From assembly GCA_030762935.1 (NCBI GenBank), contig CM060900.1, positions 430,674,421 through 430,738,420 of the forward strand: a stretch of 64,000 nt of DNA, read 5' to 3'. The notes beneath the pieces were generated by a model that worked only from the letters and a program-made list of their open reading frames with translations, had not been told where the DNA came from and made no database searches. Of this stretch, positions 56,477 through 64,000 are shown piece by piece (positions within the stretch are counted from its first letter, which is position 1; each line of letters starts with the position of its first letter). This DNA comes from Hymenopus coronatus (lineage: Eukaryota; Arthropoda; Insecta; Mantodea; Hymenopodidae). The translations under genes and the position numbers were made by a program.

Positions 56477-57845
56477 CTACCGGTTCTTCCTTCCCCTGGG
56501 GGCTGGACCAGTAGCGATGTAGGCGAGAATGTCAGTGGTAAGTCCTGTCTGAAGGTCGTGTAGTTGTTTGGATATGGATTTATGAAGTTGGTGCTGCAAA
56601 TCTCGGACACCCACGACCGAAGCCTCAAGAGACCCCAGCCGCGGGCACTGGTCGTCGCTGTCCTCGGCAGGTGGATGGACGAGGTGGCTCTCAATGCGGT
56701 CCAGCTGGCGCTGGATAGACGCAAGCACCGCGCCATTATCACCTGCAACACGATCAGAGTCCTGGTGCTTGGCCTCCAATGCTGCGAGTCGTTCGTTGGT
56801 TTCCCTCTGAAGTTCCTCGAGACGGAGACCGAGTTGGTGTGTAGCCGCCTGGATGGCGGCGATGTTCTGCTGTATGGAGTCCACGGCGTCCTGCAGAAAG
56901 GTGTCCGTCGGTGAAGAGTTTACTGGTGAAGTGTTCGGTGTAGAGTCTGGTGATGGTGATGGTTGGTGGTGCTGCTGTGGCTTTAGGAGGTTAAGGCCTA
57001 CTCCGGGGATATTGGGGGCACGTGGCTTGCCCTGTGTAGTGCGAGTTCCCGGAGCAGGTAGCGCAGTAGCGGCGTCGATGGCGCATATCATGGTTGGAGC
57101 AAGCGGCTGTAAGCGAGCTTGCCCCACAGTAGTGGCACCTAGGTGCGGCGTGGCAATCCTCCGAATAATGTCCGTAGGTGCAGCAGCGTCGGCAGGGGAC
57201 CGGACGTTCGCTTCTGCTAGCCTCGACACGTAGCTGTTGCCCTAACAGGGGCAGGTGTGATGTCAATGCAGCTTTGGCTTCAGGCGCGGACCCCAGGTGG
57301 AGGCGGACCAGCAATGTGGGTCCCCGAGGTGACGAGATGCGGTTGGCCTTTACTGCAGAGGGCCAAAGGCGGCGTGCGGCATCCAGCACGAAGCGGGATG
57401 GAAAGTCCCTCGGGATCCCTATGATGCCCACTGTAAGATGGCCATCATGGTGCGTTGGTGTTGGAGTGGTGCCCTGCTCCATCGGAGCAACAGGCACGGC
57501 GGAGACTGAGGTTGGAGGCGGCGAAGAAGGCCGGACCGATTCCCGGTTGGGTTCCGGTACGGCGGCGGAGGCGGTCGGCAGTTGGGGCCGGGCCGGTTCC
57601 CGATTGGGTTCCGGCACGGCGGCGGAGGCAGTCGGCGGTTTGGGCCGGGCCGGTTCCCGGTTGGGTGCCGGCACGGCGGCGGAGGCTGTCGGCGGATGAG
57701 GCAGGGCCGGTTTCCTATTGGGTACCAGTGCGGCGGCGATGTGTGCTGTCTGCTCCATAATGGTAAGTGGCGTGGCAGGAGGCGGCGTAGTAAGAGGGGC
57801 GGAAGGCGTCTCCATGATCTGCAGCAAGGCGGCCAGTGGACACAC
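56477..57845 (-). pseudogene. Gag (ORF1), subtype I, frameshifted
   Basis: The open frame starts at 57,845 (MCPLAALLQIMETPS); the Met of MEQTAHIAAAL (57,755) is an alternative supported by comparison. A proline-rich tandem repeat of 19 residues follows, then IGIPRDFPSRFVLDAARRLW, GPTLLVRLHLGSAPEA, LLGQQLRVEASRSERP, CRRCCTYGHYSEDC, CHYCGASSLTAACSNH and CATCSGNSHYTGQATC. The frame stops at 56,991 (CPQYPRSRP) owing to a 2-bp deletion plus a stop. A second frame continues (SPTDTFLQDAVDSIQQNIAA, LGLRLEELQRETNERLAALE, SIQRQLDRIESHLVHPPAED) to GPAPRGRKNR. The coiled coil is about 90 residues. The same lesion is present in the 59.4-60.4-kb copy. Confidence 0.8.
57537..57725 (-). repeat. 57-bp coding minisatellite in Gag subtype I
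   Basis: Three full units and a partial fourth of 57 bp (each starting 'ttcccg(g/a)ttgggt' in plus notation) encode the 19-residue repeat ASAAVP(A/E)PNREPARP(K/Q). The same repeat, diverged, occurs at 52,535-52,690. Confidence 0.85.
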
Positions 57846-57917
57846 ATGACTTGCGCATTGAGTGCCCCTCTGGAGAAGTGGTTGGTGAAGATGAATGGTG
57901 ATTTTCGGTGAATTTAC

Positions 57918-58992
57918 TCAGTGTTCTGAGTGGATCTGCTGGTGTTTTCGGAGTCGTCGTCTTTGCTGGAACATGGATAAAGCGTCTGTTGAAATTGGAG
58001 TTGTGTATAGCGGGTTGTTGTATGGAAACTGGTCGGCGGAATGGTGCTGCTGAGTTGGATAGTCCTGCTGTAGCTGCGCTTGGACACTGGCTAGCCGGTT
58101 GGACAGCTCAGCGGTGGAGGACTGTAGAGTGGAGATGGCGGCGGTGGTGGCAGCTTGCAGGTCCAGCAGCTTCCTGGAGATGACGCTGGTGAAGGCCTCT
58201 TCTAACGCAGCTAAGCGAGCGCTGATATTCAGGATCTCCGCATGAAGGTCCTGCATGGCATCCCGCGTCTCTGTGTCAATAGAAGCTGGAGGTGGTGTGG
58301 CGTCTGTGTGTTGGGTCTGCGGTGATCGTACTGGCTGCGGAGTGGTGCGCCCGTCCCTCGGGTAAAGGGGACACGGCCTGTCCAGTAAAGTGTCCTGTGC
58401 CACGGCAGATGGCACAGAACCGGCGACGGCGGCGGAGATCATGCCCCGTGCAGTGCGTCGTCAAGACGCTGGTCCCACAGTAATGGCACCGCGGCGCTGA
58501 AGTGCAGGCGTCTTGGCTGTGCCCGAAGGCGCAGCAGTGGCGGCAGGGCCGGTGGCTTTCCTGTCTGCTTACTTCGACTGGCAGTAGTCGCCCTAATAAG
58601 GGCAACCCAGACGTCAAAGCATCTTCAATTCAGCCGGGTCCTAAAGCTCCACTCTTACCAACGGAGTTGGCCCCCGGTCGCAGAAAATGCGGGTGGCCCT
58701 CAAGCATGAAGGCCACCGCGACTGCGCGGCGGTGAGTAGATGCCGGGTGGAAAGGTCCCCCCCGTACCACGGCACTGAACCGGGGCGGCGGTGTGGAGCT
58801 CGGCGGAGATGGTGTTGTAGGCAGCGGCAACTGCGGTGGCAGTTGCGGCGAAGCTGCGCTGGTGACTGGCGGCGAAAGGAAGTTTGCCTCAGCCGGCGGA
58901 GACGGAGGTACTGCATCCTCGGCGACTGCCGGGGGAGTAGTGATGAGTGCTGCTGTAGCAGCGGCGGTTCGGTGCTGTCTCTTCTGCACCAT
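57918..58992 (-). pseudogene. Gag (ORF1), subtype II, frameshifted
   Basis: Start MVQKRQHRTAAATAAL at 58,992, 42 bp after the next poly(A); CTTCTCTCGAC lies at 58,998-59,008. A deletion of the 'VPRD' segment and other indels shift the frame. The pieces are SAVVRGG, DLSTRHLLTAAQSRWP, LPLLGRLLPVEVSRQESH, CRHCCAFGHSQDAC, CHYCGTSVLTTHCTGH, CAICRGTGHFTGQA and the coiled-coil frame (58,442-57,918) with RDAMQDLHAEILNISARLAA and AELSNRLASVQAQLQQ, ending LRKHQQIHSEH. The lesions differ from those in the 53-54-kb and 41.7-kb copies. Confidence 0.78.
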
Positions 58993-59034
58993 CGTTTGTC
59001 GAGAGAAGTAGTCTCCGAAGTCCCCCCAGAGAAG

Positions 59035-59421
59035 TTTTTTTTTTTTTTTTTTTAGTTTCAAGTGGAGGGGAAAAATCCACCTTAAGGACTAAACCGGGCT
59101 GGCATGCCCGGAGTGTCGGTGTCTCCCAGAATGGGCCTACCGACTAAAAAAACCCCTCCACCGGTATTAGAAGGTAAGGATGCTGCGGTACCACTGTTGA
59201 ACCCGCGCAGTAAAAGGTAAAGATGAACTGGCCCACTGTGCGGCCGCCAGGGGAGAGGGTTGTGCTAGTAGACCGGCTTGACCGAGGCCCAGCCGGCCCC
59301 CATAGCGAATTATAGGTGAGGAGTTGAGGAAATTGTGGGTGGTTGGGAATTGTTGGTGAAAACATGGGATTGGGAGTGCAGGGAGAGCTGCCACTCTCTC
59401 CCTGTGGTGATGATGTCGGTA
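59035..59421 (-). mobile_element. 3' UTR and poly(A) of Gag-only element, family A
   Basis: T-run (59,035-59,053) and the family A UTR. Nearly identical to 56,094-56,476 at an offset of about 2,945 bp. Confidence 0.8.
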
Positions 59422-60470
59422 CTACCGGTTCTTCCTTCCCCTGGGGGCTGGACCGGTAGCGATGTAGGCGAGAATGTCAGTGGTAAGTCCTGTCTGAAGG
59501 TCGTGTAGTTGTTTGGATATGGATTTATGAAGTTGGTGCTGCAGCTCTCGGACACCCACGACCAAAGCCTCAAGAGACCCCAGCCGCGGGCACTGGTCGT
59601 CGCTGTCCTCGGCAGGTGGATGGACGAGGTGGCTCTCAATGCGGTCCAGCTGGCGCTGGATAGACGCAAGCACCGCGCCATTATCACCTGCAACACGATC
59701 AGAGTCCTGGTGCTTGGCCTCCAATGCTGCGAGTCGTTCGTTGGTTTCCCTCTGAAGTTCCTCGAGACGGAGACCGAGTTGGTGTGTAGCCGCCTGGATG
59801 GCGGCGATGTTCTGCTGTATGGAGTCCACGGCGTCCTGCAGAAAGGTGTCCGTCGGTGAAGAGTTTACTGGTGAAGTGTTCGGTGTAGAGTCTAGTGATG
59901 GTGATGGTTGGTGGTGCTGCTGTGGCTTTAGGAGGTTAAGGCCTACTCCGGGGATATTGGGGGCACGTGGCTTGCCCTGTGTAGTGCGAGTTCCCGGAGC
60001 AGGTAGCGCAGTAGCGGCGTCGACGGCGCAGATCATGGTTGGAGCAAGCGGCTGTACGCGAGCTTGCCCCACAGTAGTGGCACTTAGGTGCGGCGTGGCA
60101 ATCCTCCGAACGATGTCCGTAGGTGCAGCAGCGTCGGCAGGGGACCGGACGTTCGCTTCTGCTAGCCTCGACACATAGCTGTTGCCCTAAGAAGGGCAGG
60201 CGTGATGTCAAGGCAGCTTCGGCTTCAGGCGCGGACCCCAGGTGGAGGCGGACCAACGACGTGGGTCCTCGAGGTGATGTGATGCGGTTGGCCTTTACTG
60301 CAGAGGGCCAATGGCGGCGTGCGGCATCCAGCACGAAGCGGGATGGAAGGTCCCTCGGGACCCCTATGACGACCACTGTAAGGTGGCCATCATGGTATGT
60401 TGAAGGCGGCGAAGAAGGCCGGACCGATTCCCGGGTGGGTTCCGGTACGGCGGTGGAGGAGGTCGGCCTT
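59422..60470 (-). pseudogene. Gag (ORF1), subtype I, 5'-truncated and frameshifted
   Basis: Similarity begins abruptly at about 60,470 inside the proline-rich repeat and continues VVIGVPRDLPSRFVLDAARR, LGSAPEAEAALTSRLP, CRRCCTYGHRSEDC, CHYCGASSRTAACSNH, CATCSGNSHYTGQATC to the stop after PQYPRSRP (59,936). The second frame resumes as in the 56.5-kb copy and ends at 59,422. Over 56,881-57,000 and 59,826-59,945 I count one difference. Both copies share the disabling deletion and stop, so this is a duplicate of an already dead unit. Confidence 0.8.
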
Positions 60471-60539
60471 GAGATTTCATAGATTTGCTGTGCTTTCTGT
60501 TCGAATTAATTCTTATATTTAATGTATTTAATTGTTTTA

Positions 60540-62920
60540 TTAAGGTGAATAATACATCAGACGCTGGTTTTTGCCTGTTTTTAATACACTTTTATCTCAT
60601 AAATCCATGAATTATCATTTAGTCGAGGATAAAGCATATAACATTGAAATTTCATCACTTATTTCCAGCTATTATTTCTCATAAATACCGTTCGTAAGGT
60701 TAACACATCTATAAACTTTTCCCCTAAAACCGGTTTTCATGTTTTATCCTAAGGTATGTTCTTCCCAGTCTCATATTATGTCGATGTTCTAAAACGTCAG
60801 TTTACAGCATGTCTATTATCACGTCAATTGTGTTCAGACGTGCTCTCCTTCCTCACCAAGCAGGATAGAACGATAACAGCCAGACCAAGTATAAACACTT
60901 TGCCCCGATAGTATAGGACATCCATATTTTTAGAGGTTTTAAGAAGTTAAATTATATGTCAGATCATATTTTTGTCTGTTTTGATAGTTTTTTCTTTTAT
61001 ACACCTTCATACGAATAAATCCACACATTTTTCATTTAAACTTGTATTTTCCATGTAAAGTTGGAAGCCTCTCATTTATTTTTCCTAATATTTCATTATA
61101 AAGGGCATCCAACAGGCTAGCGCATCTACCTTTCCCTAAAATATCCGGTTTAGCCATATTTTCACTTAGTTTTAGGCCTACGCTTATATTAATCGCTAGT
61201 AGCTCAGGGTAGCATTTAGGCACACCCCTATCGGTTCAAGCATTATTTAATCCAGTTATTTCGAATTTTGAGATGGAATACAATACCTACTGTGCCTGCT
61301 ATGTACATTACGTAATGCAGAGGAAGTAAAACGTTCAACACTCTTACTCATGTTTATTAACTTGTTAAAAGGAAAGGTAATACTATTGTATGCCCGGAGA
61401 GTAGGAAATCGGTGTTTAAGCATTTATAACAAATCTCGCTCCCTCACGCTATGAGGGTGAACAAGATTACTATACTCAAGGTTAATCATTTCCAAAGATA
61501 TGTTTTCACCGCAACGCGATTTCCGGTTATCGCTTTAATTTTCGTTTATTTTTAAGTATCCGCTTACTTTAAACCTCATAGAGCCCCTAGGATAGCATCT
61601 TAGCATACCCCTTTCGGTTCAGGTATTATTTCATTCAGGTGTATTTTATTCAAGTTTTGTGTATTCGAAGCCCAGTCTGCAAGGATAAGGTTGTTGTGTT
61701 TGCTTAATTCAGCACGCCAAATGCATTCACATAAGCATTCCACGGGTTATTCAGCTTTAAAAAGCTCCAAAGCATATGAAATCCTAAACAGTCCTGTCAT
61801 GAAAGGACGGGAATCGAACCCGTGTTCTTTTTATAAAGTTATTATCCGGAATAGTATCCCAGTAATTCCACCTTAATGTGTATATTTATTTAAACTATGT
61901 GAAACACTTAGTTTTAAGAGTTATAAAAAATGGGCCGAAGTTTAGCTTCGAACAAAGCCCCTAATGATATCTATTTGTATTTGTATCAGTATTTAAGAAC
62001 AGAGGGGACAGCTGTTTTCCGTTTAATTCGCTCTCCCTATGTTATTTCTTATAGGAGTTATTCACCCATGGAATTAAAGTCCATTCAGTTAGGGATCGAG
62101 ACGCGGTCCTTTAGGCTATGAAATGCTTATAATCTTAAATGCATATGCTAAATGCATAATTATGCTCTTTTCCCCGTTAATTTCGATTCAATAGTTGAGG
62201 GATACGCCAGAATCTTAAAATGACTTCGAAAGTTATAAATTCGAACCAAGGTCCTGCAATCAAATTTATTCCCTCGCGTAATATTACCTGTGTTGGAAGC
62301 TTTGTCCCGTCTCAGTATGGTTAATAGTTCCTGAGATAATTATTTTTAAGACATTGCTGGAACCCGGGACTTTCTGGTACATCGGTATATATTTAAACAT
62401 TTGTCATTATCTCCATATATTGAATACAGTTTATTCAAGATCTTTATCTAAATTAATATACCCCTATAAAAGATTAAAGTTTCAACGTCGACCTAGAATC
62501 GACTCGAAGCTCTCTAGGTTAAATGTAGGTATATAATCATAGTTTTGTATGCTAAGATCATCAATATTCGCTTTTTATGTTAATGTAGGCCTTATAGTTC
62601 AGGATTTAGCAAAAAAAAAAAAAAAACTTAAAAAGTCATCGAACATTATGGATTCGAACCAAGGATCCAGGATTTCAGACTACATTGAGGCACGTCATAA
62701 TAGTTACCATACAGTTTGTATCCCATTATGCTAGGATTATCAGTTCCTGAGAACATCAGGTTTAAGCTTTCACATCGAACCCCCGGCCGTCAGGTAAGTT
62801 TGTATATATTTAGATCATTACACGTAAAGCTGTATGCTGAATAAAGTTTATTCGAAGTCTTTATCTAAATTAGTATAGCAAATATAAGAGATCAAACTTT
62901 CATACCACAACCTAAATAAT
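60540..62920. repeat. degenerate direct repeats about 0.4 kb apart
   Basis: Pairs of similar blocks: 'ataaatccatgaattatcat' (60,600) and 'ataaatccacacatttttca' (61,015); 'catttaggcacacccctatc' with 'ggttcaagcattattt' (61,214) and 'catcttagcatacccctttc' with 'ggttcaggtattattt' (61,600); 'attcgaaccaaggtcctgc' (62,243) and 'attcgaaccaaggatccag' (62,652), the last pair continuing through 'agttcctgaga' and 'gtttattc.a..tctttatctaaatta'. Spacing is 385-420 bp. Several units carry B-box-like 'tcgaaccc(g)' motifs. Confidence 0.5.
61258..61332 (-). repeat. R1 terminal fragment
   Basis: 'ttgagatggaatacaatacc' to 'gaggaagtaaaacg' matches the R1 right end in minus orientation. It sits inside the degenerate repeat region. 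Confidence 0.5.
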
Positions 62921-62929
62921 CACCAAAAA

Positions 62930-63660
62930 TCTGATGTGTACCATTCACATGACTTTCTCCATATCCCTGCAACAAATAATTCTTAAAAAGCTTATACTTC
63001 TATTTACTTTATGCTAATCAGAAAAAAATTAGCAGAAATAGTCTTATTACTCGCATCCTTGTAAGTAGAAGCGAAATAAGGAACAACCGTAGGTTAAAGT
63101 GATAGTCAAAAGCTGGTTGCTATGACAATGAAGTTCCTTTGTTTATATGGATAGGAGTTGACAAGTTCCAATATGAGAAAAGTATACGTTTTTCATAGCA
63201 GAAACCAAAAATAAGGAATGTCACAAAAACTACGAACTCCACGAAAACAAATGTATATAACATAAATTGTGCGTTTTAATGTGCTCTACATTTTTTGTGT
63301 AGTAAGTTTTTGTCCATTTCTTACGGTTTAGCAATTATTCAAAATTTAGTAAAATTCATCCAGAATAAACTACTCTTCAGAGGCTATTCCCAGAAAATTC
63401 AAGATATACATTTCATTTGTCAGGTAAATATGTTTAATATCCGAAATTTTAATCAAAATCGTTAGAGCCATTTTTGAGAAAATCAAAATTTTCGAAAAAA
63501 GTTCCATGTAAAGGGTAGTTGGGGGTGGGGGATTTTTCTCAAAATCTTCGTGTCGCATCCCTGGAAGACACGAAAGTCGGTAAAATACCAAGTTTGGTAT
63601 TTTACCGACTTTTCGTTTTTGAGTTATCGTGTTCACAGACACACGGACACACGGACACGC

Positions 63661-63697
<37 letters not shown>

Positions 63698-63830
63698 TCT
63701 TTTTGTGAAAATGCTTTTTTGGATATTGGGGACCCTAAAACATATATTTTCGGTGAAATCTCGGTTTCGAATTTTTGGTGGAGTGCAATACACTATGTAC
63801 ATAGTGCGTATGGAGAAAGTAAAAATTCCA
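62930..63830 (-). repeat. R1 repeat, full length
   Basis: Starts 'aaaaatctgatgtgtaccat' and CATGACTTTCTCC, ends GGAGAAAGT (63,812-63,820). A (CA)n run lies at 63,665-63,694 and an unusual palindrome at 63,571-63,615. Confidence 0.75.
63571..63615. repeat. near-perfect 45-bp palindrome inside R1
   Basis: CGAAAGTCGGTAAAATACC (63,571-63,589) is repeated inverted as 'ggtattttaccgacttttcg' (63,596-63,615) with a 2-nt centre and a single extra T. Other R1 copies have only the inner 'ataccaaacttggtat' palindrome. Confidence 0.9.
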
Positions 63831-64000
63831 GCTCGATTTATAACAACAAATGGCAATGTACCTATGTGAATCACGCCTGCCCCCCCCCCCTTTTCTTTGG
63901 TTTTCATGTAATGAAAAGTACAATGTGACAGTATTTGCAATGCTTTTTTGTCCTATTTAAGACAAGTATAATGTTATAAATTTAATTACAGTGAAAATTA
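63831..64000. other. unassigned; C-run at 63,880-63,889
   Basis: No feature supported up to the window edge. Confidence 0.4.

Noticed and set aside
49803..60482. Many plus-strand ORFs of 60-180 codons opposite the Gag genes
   Set aside because: They are antisense shadows produced by the GC-rich, stop-poor Gag coding sequence. They lack their own motifs.
1..64000. CRISPR arrays, operons, Shine-Dalgarno sites, telomeric TTAGG arrays
   Set aside because: No regularly spaced short repeats, no prokaryote-type gene organisation, and no TTAGG tandem arrays were found. The window is eukaryotic nuclear DNA.

Overview
This window is a stretch of an animal nuclear genome, almost certainly an arthropod and probably an insect or other hexapod. 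The evidence is intergenic DNA that is mostly AT-rich, eukaryotic transposable elements, several tRNA-derived SINE families, and transposon proteins of types common in arthropods: a PRE_C2HC/zinc-knuckle jockey-type Gag, DUF4817-type mariner, MULE, pogo and Penelope-like. I could not identify the species. I found no convincing host gene, true tRNA gene, rRNA gene or CRISPR array. Everything I could assign is mobile or repetitive DNA, nearly all of it decayed.

Layout. Positions 1-24.7 kb are AT-rich DNA with two dispersed MITE-like families (here R1, about 0.8-0.9 kb, and R2, about 0.65-0.72 kb), five tRNA-derived SINE families (here SINE-1 to SINE-5), a broken MULE transposase gene split by a SINE (20.2-22.0 kb), and one unassigned decayed reading frame (16.1-16.5 kb). 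Positions 25.3-39.0 kb hold a Tc1/mariner-like pseudogene, a pogo-like pseudogene, a 1.0-kb DUF4817-type mariner relic with matching terminal inverted repeats, the 3' end of a LINE whose tail runs into a (ATAC)n microsatellite of about 290 bp, and a Penelope-like reverse transcriptase relic. Positions 46-49 kb hold an R2 copy, a full-length dead mariner (47.21-48.50 kb) and an oppositely oriented mariner fragment.

The most unusual part is the GC-rich block at 49.4-60.5 kb (minus strand), with a related unit at 41.3-43.3 kb (plus strand). It contains eight Gag-like (ORF1) genes of at least four subtypes. Most have a PRE_C2HC-like domain, three Cys/His clusters and a C-terminal coiled coil. No reverse transcriptase ORF is seen. 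Units sit head to tail. In the main block each unit's poly(A) or (TAAA)n tail is followed 20-40 bp later by the next unit's start codon, often through a shared leader (CTTCTCTCGAC). This resembles the Gag-only, head-to-tail organisation of Drosophila HeT-A telomeric elements, but here it is flanked by ordinary repeats and all copies carry frameshifts. Part of the array later grew by duplication of DNA that was already frameshifted.

Positions 60.5-62.9 kb are AT-rich DNA with degenerate direct repeats about 0.4 kb apart. Positions 62.9-63.8 kb hold another R1 copy, which has acquired a near-perfect 45-bp palindrome.
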